This document shows positions 57,601 to 64,000 of a stretch of DNA of 64,000 bases, one piece after another (the stretch's first letter is position 1; every line of letters begins with the position of its first letter). Origin of the DNA: Oleiphilaceae bacterium (GTDB lineage: Bacteria > Pseudomonadota > Gammaproteobacteria > Pseudomonadales > Oleiphilaceae); assembly GCA_022447365.1 (NCBI GenBank), contig JAKVBL010000003.1:248001-312000 (forward strand). Reading direction: 5' to 3'. Below the pieces are notes generated by a model. That model saw only the letters and a program-made list of their open reading frames with translations, was not told where the DNA came from and did not search any database. The position numbers and the translations under genes are program-made.

Positions 57601-58956
57601 ATTACAGGTACGAATGACGCGCCGAATATCAGTGGTGTGTTAAGCGGAACAGTTCAAGATGGTGGCACATTACAGGCATCTGGTCAGCTTTTAGATGGTG
57701 ATGTGGATGCAAGCGACATGCACACTTGGAACATCTTAGGCAGTCAGCAGGGTCAATATGGGGTGATAAGCCTCGATGCCAGTGGCAAATGGGTATATCA
57801 GCTTGATCCTGCAAAAGCTGAATCGTTGGCTAAAGGCGAAACGGCTCAAGAAACATTTCAGGTCGAGGTGCTTGATCAACACGGAGAGCGTTCTGTCGCT
57901 CAAATCCGAGTCGAGGTTGTGGGCAGTAATGATTTACCGAGTGTTGCTCCTGTTGTGCAGCAGTCGGTGGCCGAGAATGCGACAACGCCGATATCTGGAA
58001 CGCTTCAAGTGATCGATCCTGATGTCAGTGATCAGCATGCATGGCGATCAGTGAATACTAGCCAGTACGGACAGTTCTCCTTGAATGCCCAAACGGGAGC
58101 TTGGGAATATCGACTCAATACAGCGCATCCTGATGTGCAGAAATTGCTGACGGGGCAGACGCTCAGAGAGAGTATTATTGTCGAAGTCGATGATGGTCTG
58201 GGTGGTACGGCAACGCAAACCATTGCCATTGAAATTGATGGGCAGGGTAATGCGCCTGTTGCCGTGATCGATAATAGTCACTTGAATGCTGGTGGTATCG
58301 ATACTGGGAATGTCTTTGCGAATGACCAGGCTGACACGTCCTTAACACTCACTGGAATTAACGGACAGAGTCTGCAGTTCGATCCCGTAAGTGGTTGGTC
58401 TCAGGTATTTGATACAGGGCATGCGCTTGTTCAGTTCAAGGCCAATGGAAGCTTTGAAGCACAAGCGAAAACGGGCAATTCAAATTTGCAAACCGTAACA
58501 GAATCTTTGCAGTATGAGGCTCAGGATCAATCTGGCGTTACTGCTACTGGGAGCATGGATGTCCATACCGATGCTGCACAGCAAGTGATCGCACCACCTC
58601 CGCCACCCCTAGCACCGGTTTCTGGTGATGTGCCGGCGGTATCGTATGACTCAGACCCCTTGTTACTTCTTGATCAAGTCACCGCGCCGAGTGGTAAGTC
58701 TGAAGCGACTCGTTCATCGTTTATTCAAGAAAGCTTAGTTGACTTGGCGCCCGAACTTGAGCCAAAAGAGTCTGTGAGTGACTTGTTATCTGGGCTGCCA
58801 GAATCTTCGAATGATAAAGACTCTGCGGGTAATGCTGATACCGCTCAAACAAATGAGCAGGAAAGCAACAGGAAGGCGGGAGCATGGGATGTTGGGCATT
58901 CCGTAAATTTAGATAGCCTGTTGCCCGATAACCGATCCAAGGATGATTTTGAGTGA
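48622..58956 (+). CDS. Giant VCBS-repeat surface adhesin with internal RTX block
   Basis: The 3444-residue protein starts at ATG 48622 behind GGAGC (a TTG at 48604 is less likely). It has no Sec signal peptide. Order: an N-terminal domain (1-145), about 16 VCBS repeats of roughly 90-100 residues (146-1870), a linker, an RTX calcium-binding block (1935-2002), about 10 more VCBS repeats (2070-3210), a degenerate beta region, a Pro-rich run (IAPPPPPLAP, about 3322) and an acidic Ser-rich tail ending in DDFE. VCBS repeats build biofilm adhesins exported by type I secretion, and T1SS genes follow. Two points are unusual: RTX repeats are normally near the C-terminus, and the C-terminal 200 residues show none. 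The N-terminal domain may be a diverged membrane-retention module. Function in surface attachment is inferred. Confidence 0.9.
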   Translation: MSDQQETQVVVIPSNLEHISTTGRVQEDGSVVLSPGDFIHARQAVLITHSDGQQAKLDQAEKISLTDSLVFNSEIDESILDLVETELEVEKPSEDVTLSDGGSQVAIHDYQADLTDTEAGYVTSARGLGNSEQQNEIEKPGLIQSATNTSNTVIEDQLLSVTGQFQNSASFVSFQIVGQAKDQYGELVLDGKRGWTYQLANNSMSVQSLAQGESLTKTFQVELVDAYGRTQFVPINIQVQGTNDLPQISGASTGSVVEDVLKNVSGQLNVSDVDTLDSHTWSVSGTGQGNYGSLSIDTQTGKWIYTLDKTSQATQSLAFGQTVTESFIVNVDDGKGGVVPQSVTITIDGTNDTPIISGTTQGTVTEDALLTKSGRLNVSDVDAGDTHIWLMNSSGTGSYGSFNIDAKNGQWTYTLDNSNLATQALSQGQIVKEVFYVSVDDGNGGITTQRVLVDVVGSNDRPTISGTASGAVTEDQVGTTSGQLRVHDLDANDVHAWSIQGSGQGAFGSISVNAQTGKWEYKLDHSNPATQALSQGQIATETFYVKVDDGQGGTRTQAISVQVNGTNDTPSISGTSTGGVIEDASINITSGQLQVQDVDKNDVHAWTLNGSGQGSYGQLSIDPNTGRWTYTLDNNLTATQSIAKDDVKTESFTVEVSDGQGGTATQLITVNVTGTNDAPAVIGGDLTATFTEGQYPTIRGKTPIVQDVDTGDTLSFSWENQHSSSNGTGLVLGKWGNYIIDETTGTWGANFHNSLVNTLSAGEVVTETVMMKVTDQHGATTDQAITVTIIGTNDVPQIIGQFSGIVTEDLVNSAKGNLQAVDPDRLDTHSWALQGNGQGTYGSISINPQTGTWQYQLDNGLLATQALSAGQIASETFIVQVDDGHGGTATQRITVDVTGTNDRPNIGGTSTGFVSEDGKPSAGGMLRHGDVDAGDTHTWSLGSGQTSFQGQYGTFTIASNGVWRYQLDNSHPDVQKLAAGESLTDSVIANVADQLGATDSQSIGITINGTNDNPVIAGQITGQTKEDTIKHTSGQLTVTDADASDTHVWSLVGTGRGTYGVLQLGPNGQWTYDMFDGSRSKAVNGLREGETRTETFQIQVDDGHGGIVTQSVSIIVEGTNDSPAIRGRATGSVIEDQVETVSGRLRDGDPDRGDTHTWSIDGGGADQYGQLTVDQNGRWRYTLDRTSPDTQGLGDGESVTVQHTVRVIDSQGAASTKVVSVVINGTNDKPLMAGQFSGTAKEDVTPTISGQLTPDDADKNDTHSWRVLNPNASYGSLSIDGQGKWTFSLHPNSESVNALSEGQVIQQTFRVEVRDQHGERTIKQVVIDVEGTNDLPTIRGQNTGSVTEDLIGQTSGSLTAVDVDALDTHTWKVVGSQQGRFGGLTIDPNNGKWTFVLDHNSPDTKALGHGQKTTESFIVEVDDGHGGKAQQIITVEIIGNNTAPNIGGVSSGFLKEDVQTQVSGKLTHGDPDIGDTHTWSLVGTAKGSYGSLSLGPDGQWTYKVDGRIDQLREGQAKTETFTIMVTDSYGHSSQQTVTVNLEGTNDVPNIGGVQAASTVEDAQNPVGGRLQAGDPDRGDTHTWTVGGGGQSITNSFGTFTLQANGQWSFLIDNRSQDVQTLKDGEIKTLSFPVETEDSQGAKATSFVTVTVTGTNDAPLIIAPPPSQMTLLEDGAQTQLSGTLSTSDVDKGDTATFTPGTFKGTYGTFTIDANGNWTYTLDNGANATQALAQGQIATESFAVVATDQSGASVSKVISMNLVGTNDVPTVNGIATGTTVENLQLNAVGFLQATDVDTGDKITQWRVLNPNGTYGSLSIDQNGKWIYTLDNNDADTKALKAGQTGQEAFQVVAVDLSGGTSQPFSINVDVIGTQNRAPGGGGTPPSGVTTTHPTIVANVIENTKPKDSGSFSGAPGTALKDPEFKAPDENSSPTRVGNNADNHIKGTNKQDFIDGRGGNDRIDGGDKDDRIHGGDGNDQLKGGKGDDVLRGGSGNDLLDGGSANKGDTAEFTGSRSEYRIVDLGNGQFRVIDTIPGRDGTDTVKNIEFFRFANGTYTDSNVQSGSPIPSTVGSYQSVSAHPVVGGAYGALTVDANTGKWTYTLNNSPQTEALAEGQQVTETWKIVMIDANGHRHEQTVNVDIQGTNDAPTIIGQDSGRLVEGSLTQSSGSLAALDPDAGDTHTWSLNGGGQGNFGTLTLNPNTGQWEYKLDSNSPAVQALQPGVTVQDVFTVQVTDANGDTATKQIVMSIDGTAQNQVVSSGQIVDTGAAIEDNKVTDQGSLPNTFNGTLVTWTLVSGQGQLGSMNFDKTTGKWTYTLNGQVANSMPEGLTTKESFMVIPVDQFGKTMVDSNGQAVTVLIEIDVTGTNDAPDIQGRLNGSMKNAESSVEGQLQSGDPDQGDTHTWSLNGNNGSYGSMQLNASSGKWEYTLDKNHPDVLALGKGQSLTETFMVTVTDQHGDSSTKAITLNVTGENKAPVISGVTAGDVKEDVKGLHTAKANITDPNTGDTVEIIPKTQNGLFGQFTIDQQGNWQYQINENASNVDALREGQTRTETFLIQGKDNHGATVSQVITVTVEGTNDVPQISGTTTQSMSETQSTSTGQLIAVDPDIGDSHTWSVKSGGSYGTLVVDANGKWTYTLDASNPAVQGLASGQSMIDHITVEVRDASSGVSTQVIDVTINGANSQPNIQGVVQGLAVEDQLNAVTGQLQHGDPDQGDTHTWSLVGGGQSPWGSMQVDANGKWTFVLNQNKAQHLGDGETHELAFQIKVADQHNASDTQTVKVVINGTNDAPQISGVSIGNVQENGTLRAEGQLQHGDVDANDTHTWKVLAGGLGAFGVMTVDAQGKWTYVLDQNKAQALSDGQTATETFQIEVQDQHGERSVQTVNVHVDGANDVPQITGTDTGRAIEGSSIAAAGSWTAVDPDALDQHTWSVATPAQYGTLTIDANGNWSYVLHQPNHADIDQLADGELKTDTAIIQVDDGHGSIVTQQVTLTITGTNDAPNISGVLSGTVQDGGTLQASGQLLDGDVDASDMHTWNILGSQQGQYGVISLDASGKWVYQLDPAKAESLAKGETAQETFQVEVLDQHGERSVAQIRVEVVGSNDLPSVAPVVQQSVAENATTPISGTLQVIDPDVSDQHAWRSVNTSQYGQFSLNAQTGAWEYRLNTAHPDVQKLLTGQTLRESIIVEVDDGLGGTATQTIAIEIDGQGNAPVAVIDNSHLNAGGIDTGNVFANDQADTSLTLTGINGQSLQFDPVSGWSQVFDTGHALVQFKANGSFEAQAKTGNSNLQTVTESLQYEAQDQSGVTATGSMDVHTDAAQQVIAPPPPPLAPVSGDVPAVSYDSDPLLLLDQVTAPSGKSEATRSSFIQESLVDLAPELEPKESVSDLLSGLPESSNDKDSAGNADTAQTNEQESNRKAGAWDVGHSVNLDSLLPDNRSKDDFE
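49060..58250 (+). repeat. Tandem VCBS repeat array (about 26 units of about 300 bp)
   Basis: Units of about 270-330 bp share the pattern GTND-P-I-G-G-V-ED at the start, DTHTW in the middle, and GKWTYTLDN then TETF-V-VDD-GG near the end. I count roughly 16 before and 10 after the RTX block at 54.42-54.64 kb; some are degenerate. The units are diverged at DNA level, so recent expansion is not obvious, but recombination and assembly collapse remain possible here. Confidence 0.88.
54424..54640 (+). repeat. RTX (GGxGxDxx) calcium-binding repeats inside the adhesin gene
   Basis: Consecutive nonapeptide units are visible: DGRGGNDRI, DGGDKDDRI, HGGDGNDQL, KGGKGDDVL, RGGSGNDLL, then DGG. They are followed by a segment (TAEFTGSRSEYRIVDLGNG, then DTVKNIEFFRF) typical of what follows RTX blocks in other proteins. 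Calcium binding folds such repeats into a parallel beta roll outside the cell. Confidence 0.9.
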
Positions 58957-58988
58957 TGAATGCTTTCGTTTTCAGATTATTCAGAGGG

Positions 58989-59016
58989 TGAAAAGGCCTT
59001 AGTTTGAGCCTTTTCA
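58989..59016 (+). terminator. Possible terminator/attenuator after the adhesin gene
   Basis: TGAAAAGGC and GCCTTTTCA form a perfect 9-bp stem with a 10-base loop. No extended T tract follows. It may limit read-through into the secretion genes. Confidence 0.5.
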
Positions 59017-59115
59017 AGTCGTTTATGTGGTCTAAAAAACGAACAAATCTTTACATTTACGGCACTAATCTCGACTAGTGTTTAGCAAGCATCTCAAACT
59101 AGAGAGGTCGTTAAA

Positions 59116-60636
59116 TTGCCTAGTTTTTACGCACTTCATAAACAGCTCATACTCATTTCATTATGCGCAATGACATCAATGTTGGGTGCAAGCAGAAGCT
59201 CTTCGTCTACTTCAGACTTAACAGATACAACTCGATTGAATCTTGGCGGCCCGGTATATTTGAATGACGCCTCCGTGTTGTTAGTGAATGTAACGGCACA
59301 GGACCTCGCTATTTGGCGTGATTTAAAAAATGAACTTGGTGGATTCGTTGACCTTCAAGCCTACACCACAATGCCAGACGATAACGCTGGTGTTTGTGCG
59401 CCGGGTAGCTTAAGCCAACTGGCTAAAGATCGCTCCTTAGACGTTATGAATGCTATTCGCGCTTTACATCGATTAAAACCGGTGGAACGGAAAGCTGGCA
59501 ATGACGTTGATGCCGATCTGTTTGAACAACAAGTTCAACAGATGGCGATCATGACTGGGCCAACGCCGAGTGTGCATGGTGCCACGGCTGCAAGCGCTTG
59601 CTTTATCCAAACCGGCAGTGATGGGGGCGCAAGCAGTAATATTGGGCAGGGTGGTGACAATGTTGATCCTGCACAGCAGATCATTGGCTGGAACCATAAC
59701 TGGAATCACTCAAGTTTCAATGGAAACTACGACCCAGGTCATCGCCGTCACGTCTTAGACGAGAAAGAAAAATACATGACCTACGGGCAAGGGCCGCAAT
59801 ATACAGCACTTAAAGTATTCGGCTTTACAGGCTTGAGTGGCCAAGCAGATAGCAGCAATATCGATTTTGTCGCCATGCCTTATCAAGGCTATCCCTCGTT
59901 TTTATTGAGTGGCGCAAAGACCGTATGGAGCTTTCGACCAGTGAATGCCACTACGGTCGATTATTCATCTGCCACCGTCACCCTTAAAGATCCAAACAAC
60001 GTTGCTCAAACCCTCATCGATAAGGTCGCCTCAGATAGCTACAAAACGGATAACGGAACACTGCGCGGAGATAACGTATTCGTAAACAGTTCCGCGAAAC
60101 AAATCACTTGGTATTTCAACTACGCCTGCGACACGATTTACACCGTTAATATCGATAATGTGCTGGTGGATGGTTCGAGTCGCTACTATCAATATCAGGT
60201 CAATATCATTTATGACAAAGCCGTTGGTTTGACGGATGCATCGGCAGTCGTTGACGAAAACGTGTATCTGCATGACATCAACGACCAGCGCATGTGGTAC
60301 GACGTAACCCCCATAAATCAAAAGGCGTGGTCAGGAGCAAATTCCACATGTGGCGGCACGACAGTTAATAACCTCGGTGATTGGCATTTGCCGCGAATTA
60401 ATGAGCTCCGCGACTTCATCTACATCCTCAATAACCTTCCAAGCGTTGACTTAAAAGCAGGCATTCAAGACGAATATTGGACCAATGTAGAAAACAATAC
60501 TTATGTTGTTCGAAACCCTGTGTCTCCGTGTTCGCAAAATGGCTTATGCAATTGGGGAGCAAGCTTTAGTCGACCCTTCATGTGCATCAGAGACAGCTTA
60601 AATGATTGGTTTATTCTTTCGCATGTTGAGCTTTGA
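59116..60636 (+). CDS. Secreted CAP/SCP-like domain protein with DUF1566-like C-terminus
   Basis: The 506-residue protein probably starts at TTG 59116 (AGAGG 8-10 bases before it), giving a hydrophobic signal segment (LILISLCAMTSMLGAS). Residues about 95-270 resemble a CAP/SCP domain: LDVMNAIRALHRLKPV, QQMAIMTG, then GWNHNWNH and DPGHRRHVLD, which recall CAP helices and the H-R-x-x-L-D segment. Residues about 385-500 (LGDWHLPRINELRDFI, EYWTNVENN, FMCIRD) match the DUF1566/Lcl pattern. This combination sits in a type I secretion operon between adhesin and ABC transporter. Its role could be adhesin processing, anchoring or a secreted effector; none is demonstrated. Its stop overlaps the ABC frame. 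Confidence 0.72.
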   Translation: MPSFYALHKQLILISLCAMTSMLGASRSSSSTSDLTDTTRLNLGGPVYLNDASVLLVNVTAQDLAIWRDLKNELGGFVDLQAYTTMPDDNAGVCAPGSLSQLAKDRSLDVMNAIRALHRLKPVERKAGNDVDADLFEQQVQQMAIMTGPTPSVHGATAASACFIQTGSDGGASSNIGQGGDNVDPAQQIIGWNHNWNHSSFNGNYDPGHRRHVLDEKEKYMTYGQGPQYTALKVFGFTGLSGQADSSNIDFVAMPYQGYPSFLLSGAKTVWSFRPVNATTVDYSSATVTLKDPNNVAQTLIDKVASDSYKTDNGTLRGDNVFVNSSAKQITWYFNYACDTIYTVNIDNVLVDGSSRYYQYQVNIIYDKAVGLTDASAVVDENVYLHDINDQRMWYDVTPINQKAWSGANSTCGGTTVNNLGDWHLPRINELRDFIYILNNLPSVDLKAGIQDEYWTNVENNTYVVRNPVSPCSQNGLCNWGASFSRPFMCIRDSLNDWFILSHVEL

Positions 60637-60647
60637 GTGAGCCCCGT

Positions 60648-62813
60648 ATGGTGAATGGTTCGAGTCTAGCACCAAAAAGTAAGCGTTCATTTCTCGAATG
60701 CCTCATAGAGCTTAGTCGTTTGTTGGGTCGAGCGCAAAGCGCTGCATCGTTGCTTTCTGGTGTTCCGATAAGTGAAGAACGCCTCTCGTCATCATTACTA
60801 CCACGCGCTGCACAGAACGCAGGCCTAGAGATAGATCTTACAGAGCGCGATATTTCGGCGCTCGATCCTGCGACACTGCCATGTATTGTTGTGTTGGGCG
60901 AGCAGCCTGACGAGCATGGGGCGGTACTCTTAGCCATACAAAACGGCATGGCTTCAGTGTTTGTGCCTGACAAGGGTAAGCTAGAAATCAGTCTTGATGA
61001 GTTGAGCGCTGCCTATTCGGGCCAGTGTTTTCTTGTGAAAACGATATACGAGATAGATCGTGCTGAGACAGATTATCAACACAAGCGTCAGCATTGGTTT
61101 TGGCGCAGCTTGTGGGTGTCGAAATCGATTTATCGCGATGTGCTGATAGCAACAGTCATGATCAATCTCTTCGCGCTAATGAGCCCCTTATTCGTTATGA
61201 ATGTTTATGATCGCGTTGTACCGAATAATGCGATAGATACACTTTGGACGCTCGTAATTGCGGCGTTTATTGTTTTCAGTTTTGATTTTATTTTTAAGTT
61301 ATTGCGCAGTTACTTTTTAGACATCGCGGGTAAAAAAGCGGATGTCATTTTGTCGTCCACGATTTTCGAGCAAGTACTAAAAATCAAAGAAAGCCATAAG
61401 CCGAGATCAACAGGATCGTTCGCTAAGAACTTAGCAGACTTTGAATCAGTGCGAGAGTTCGTCACCTCGGCGTCGATCAGTAGCTTAATTGATTTACCTT
61501 TTCTTCTCGTTTTCCTTTTAACGATTGCAGTCATTGCAGGGCCTTTGTTCTTATCTCCACTGATTATCATGCTTGTCATCTTGCTTGTAAGCCTTCTGAT
61601 GAGCATCAAAATCAAAGCGGCCATTACGCGAAGCTATGCCGCAAGCGCGCAAAAAAATGGCTTATTAATTGAGGCCCTCAACGCGATTGAATCGATCAAG
61701 CTATTCCGCCAAGAGGGTAAGCAGCAACGCCGCTGGGAACAGGCTACCGCGGATATTGCGACATGGTCAGAAAAGTCACGCTACCTAACGCAAGCAACGG
61801 GTTATTTCGTTAGTTATGCCACGCAATTGAATACCATTATCGTAGTGTTTTTTGGGGTGTTCTTAATCTACGACAATGCTCTGAGCATGGGTGGTCTGAT
61901 TGCGACCGTCATTCTTTCAGGTCGAGCAATGGCACCTATGGCGCAGCTATCTAGTCTTATTTTGCGTTTTCATAATGCGAAGGTGGCTTACGAAGGCCTC
62001 GATAACATCATGCAAATGCCGGTTGAACGTCCGTCAGGAAAGTATTACTTGGCACGAGAGTCCTTTACCGGTGCTTTCCGTTGCGAGAATCTGAGTTTTG
62101 CTTTTCCTGAGAAAGAGCATGCATTTATTAACGATTTATCTATTGAAATAGAAGCAGGTGATAAACTCGCGGTGATTGGTCGTATTGGTTCTGGCAAGAC
62201 AACATTAATGAATCTTTTGACTGGTCTTTATGAACCCTCAGCAGGCAGCGTATTGATCGATGGGATTGATCTAAGACAAATCGACCCTGCTGACTTGCGC
62301 AGAAACATTGGTGTAGTCACGCAAATCCCGCAGCTCCTATCAGGCACTATTCGCGATAGCATTGTTGCGGCGCTTCCTAGCGCTACTGACGAAGATATCT
62401 TAAAGGCTGTTGAACGATCAGGCGTTGGTCACTTTGTGAATCAAGATCCCGAAGGGCTTGATAGAGATATTGGTGAGCAAGGACGATTTCTCTCGCTCGG
62501 ACAACGTCAAACCCTTGCCATCGCGCGTGCTTTGCTGCCTGATCCGCCCATCCTCATTTTTGATGAGCCGAGTTCAAACCTAGACAAGTCGTCTGAGAAA
62601 AAACTGATCGATCAATTAGCCGTCGTAGGGGAAGGGAAGACTATGATTTTTCTGACCCACAATCTTGAAATGCTCAAGCTTGCAAACAAAGTGCTCGTAC
62701 TTGATGGCGGGCGAGTCGCAATGATGGGCGATAAAGAGGAGGTATTGGCGCGACTGAAAGGTTTAGGCGAACAGCCAAACACTCAATCGGATGCGGGAGG
62801 TGAGCATGTCTGA
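60648..62813 (+). CDS. Type I secretion ABC transporter (permease-ATPase, LapB-like)
   Basis: About 721 residues from ATG 60648 (a TTG at 60633 overlapping the previous stop is also possible). An N-terminal C39-like domain lacks the catalytic Cys motif, so it docks rather than cleaves the substrate. A membrane domain (about 150-430) follows. The ATPase has Walker A GRIGSGKTT (about 511-519), signature LSLGQRQTLAIARAL and Walker B ILIFDEPSSNLD. This architecture matches T1SS transporters for RTX proteins and LapA-type adhesins. The presumed substrate is the giant adhesin upstream. Its end overlaps the adaptor gene by 8 bases. Confidence 0.94.
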   Translation: MVNGSSLAPKSKRSFLECLIELSRLLGRAQSAASLLSGVPISEERLSSSLLPRAAQNAGLEIDLTERDISALDPATLPCIVVLGEQPDEHGAVLLAIQNGMASVFVPDKGKLEISLDELSAAYSGQCFLVKTIYEIDRAETDYQHKRQHWFWRSLWVSKSIYRDVLIATVMINLFALMSPLFVMNVYDRVVPNNAIDTLWTLVIAAFIVFSFDFIFKLLRSYFLDIAGKKADVILSSTIFEQVLKIKESHKPRSTGSFAKNLADFESVREFVTSASISSLIDLPFLLVFLLTIAVIAGPLFLSPLIIMLVILLVSLLMSIKIKAAITRSYAASAQKNGLLIEALNAIESIKLFRQEGKQQRRWEQATADIATWSEKSRYLTQATGYFVSYATQLNTIIVVFFGVFLIYDNALSMGGLIATVILSGRAMAPMAQLSSLILRFHNAKVAYEGLDNIMQMPVERPSGKYYLARESFTGAFRCENLSFAFPEKEHAFINDLSIEIEAGDKLAVIGRIGSGKTTLMNLLTGLYEPSAGSVLIDGIDLRQIDPADLRRNIGVVTQIPQLLSGTIRDSIVAALPSATDEDILKAVERSGVGHFVNQDPEGLDRDIGEQGRFLSLGQRQTLAIARALLPDPPILIFDEPSSNLDKSSEKKLIDQLAVVGEGKTMIFLTHNLEMLKLANKVLVLDGGRVAMMGDKEEVLARLKGLGEQPNTQSDAGGEHV

Positions 62814-64000
62814 TATCGATCATAAGCTCAATCAAGCTGAGTCACTCGAGAAGCAAGACGGAGGCTATGTCACAGATGCTATTCTTGCGAGTTTGCACCA
62901 ACGACCTAAAGTCAGTGCATGGATTCTGTATGCCTTAAGTGCATTTTTTGTGATTGCACTAGTGTGGGCTGCATTAACCAATATGGATGAAATTATTCGT
63001 GGTGAAGCGAAGGCGATTCCATCGGCAAGCATTCAAAAGATTCAGAACCTTGAGGGCGGCATTCTTGAAGAAGTGATGGTACGCGATGGCCAACTTGTGG
63101 AAAAAGGTGCGGTATTGCTTGTCTTAGATGATACACAGGCATCGGCGAATCTTATTCAATCTGAAACGGAATACCTAGCAGCCTTAGCCAAAGCGGCTCG
63201 AATCGAAGCTGTCGTGAATATTACCGACCCCGTCTATCACAATTCTCTCTATAACAAAGCGCCGCAGTTTATTGATGCTGAAAACCAGTTGCTCGAAATT
63301 CAACTCAATGAGCACAACAGTAATTTGCGCATTATTGAACTGGAAATGGAAGAAGCGCAACAAGAGCTCGCGAGTGCTAATCAAGCCTTACGCAGCTATC
63401 AACAACAACTACGTTTATCCAAAGAGCAACGTCGAATTAATGCACCGCTCGTTAAACAAGGAGCTGTGCCGGCAATTGAGTTGTTGAATATCGATCAGCG
63501 TATTTCTGAACTAAATCTTGAAGTAGGTAGAAGCAAATCGGACATCCCTCAGATCAAAAGCAAACTGATGCGACTTGAGCAGAAGAAAAGAGCGGTTGTC
63601 GAAGAGTTTCGTGGCGAAGCACAAAAAGAGTTAGCGGATGTGCGCGCCAACATTGAGATTGCCAATGCAGATATTAGCAGACGCGCCGACCAGCAAAGAC
63701 GAACACAAGTGACAGCGCCTATTACTGGGGTAATCAAAAAAGTACATGTGTCGACGGTGGGTGAGGTCGTACAGCCAGGGATGACGATGATCGAAATTGT
63801 CCCTGCCGATGATGAAATTATCTTTGAGACCAAAGTGAGGCCCAAAGACATTGGCTTTGTGAAAGTAGGTTTGCCTGGAAAAATTAAGGTCAGTGCCTAT
63901 GAGTTTGCAACCTATGGTGGGCTGGAAGGCGTGGTATCGAATGTGAGTGCAGATACTTTATTGGATGAAAAGACAGGCACGAACTACTATCTGGTGAAAC
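62806..64000 (+). CDS. HlyD-family type I secretion adaptor (3' end outside window)
   Basis: At least 398 residues are visible; the gene runs off the window. The start ATG 62806 follows GGGAGGTGAGC and overlaps the ABC gene. There is a short cytoplasmic N-terminus, one membrane helix (about residues 39-59), then a lipoyl-like half (IQNLEGGILEEVMVRDGQLV), a long coiled-coil hairpin (about 125-290) and the second lipoyl half with VTAPITGVIKKVHVSTVGEV. The family bridges the inner-membrane ABC transporter to a TolC-type outer-membrane channel. A channel gene, if it is in the operon, would lie beyond the window. Confidence 0.95.
   Translation, partial: MSDIDHKLNQAESLEKQDGGYVTDAILASLHQRPKVSAWILYALSAFFVIALVWAALTNMDEIIRGEAKAIPSASIQKIQNLEGGILEEVMVRDGQLVEKGAVLLVLDDTQASANLIQSETEYLAALAKAARIEAVVNITDPVYHNSLYNKAPQFIDAENQLLEIQLNEHNSNLRIIELEMEEAQQELASANQALRSYQQQLRLSKEQRRINAPLVKQGAVPAIELLNIDQRISELNLEVGRSKSDIPQIKSKLMRLEQKKRAVVEEFRGEAQKELADVRANIEIANADISRRADQQRRTQVTAPITGVIKKVHVSTVGEVVQPGMTMIEIVPADDEIIFETKVRPKDIGFVKVGLPGKIKVSAYEFATYGGLEGVVSNVSADTLLDEKTGTNYYLVK

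Noticed and set aside
49060..58250. Periodic 300-bp repeats as a possible CRISPR or satellite array
   Set aside because: The periodicity comes from in-frame VCBS protein repeats within one long reading frame; unit length and conservation do not fit CRISPR.

Overview
The window looks like chromosomal DNA of a Gram-negative gammaproteobacterium, most likely marine. Several gene pairs and families are typical of that class: divergent mltF/purL, a 1300-residue PurL with a fused glutaminase, prc, nhaA, sdaA, YciH/Sui1, YghU, a gamma carbonic anhydrase and an RND pump under TetR control. The signals for a marine lifestyle are weaker: a Na+/H+ antiporter, a giant VCBS adhesin and an orphan ComFB. 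I cannot name the genus from the sequence. No rRNA, tRNA, CRISPR array or prophage was seen.

Layout. 1-6 kb: the 3' end of a chemoreceptor gene, an MscS-type channel, a receiver-EAL signalling protein, a decayed FadL-type outer-membrane transporter gene, nhaA and a tiny lipoprotein ORF. 6.2-9.8 kb: a formaldehyde-detoxification operon (glutathione-dependent formaldehyde dehydrogenase, S-formylglutathione hydrolase and two glutathione transferases). 9.9-13.8 kb: small genes, an AT-rich solute-binding-like gene, a dead IS3-family transposase and an orphan arsH. 14-17.1 kb: a membrane-anchored helical protein resembling lipase foldases, followed by two tandem SGNH-hydrolase lipoproteins, each with its own terminator. 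17.2-31.4 kb: mainly housekeeping genes (penicillin-acylase family protein, sdaA, GST, yciH, MATE pump, HTH protein, prc, comFB, DUF349 protein, recX) and a divergent pair of paralogous phosphoribosyltransferases. 31.4-36.5 kb: a TetR regulator divergent from an RND adaptor/pump operon, with a tandem palindromic operator covering the pump promoter. 36.5-47.5 kb: mltF, purL, a DnaA-box-rich intergenic region, a NIF3-like domain, two Nudix enzymes, gamma carbonic anhydrase, a DUF1289 protein, purT, a family-6 uracil/hypoxanthine DNA glycosylase and a SIRT5-type deacylase.

47.8-64 kb is the most distinctive region. A 3444-residue surface protein carries about 26 VCBS repeats that are interrupted in the middle by an RTX calcium-binding block. 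A secreted protein follows that combines a CAP/SCP-like domain with a DUF1566-like tail. A type I secretion ABC transporter and an HlyD-family adaptor come next, and the adaptor runs off the window. The three genes after the adhesin overlap and form one operon. The adhesin is probably its secretion substrate, but its C-terminus lacks the expected RTX secretion region.

Non-coding features include a family of near-identical GCACGC/GCGTGC terminators, three 21-bp-spaced repeats before the second SGNH gene, and three exact DnaA boxes plus one near-match within about 215 bp, flanking an AT-rich tract downstream of purL.
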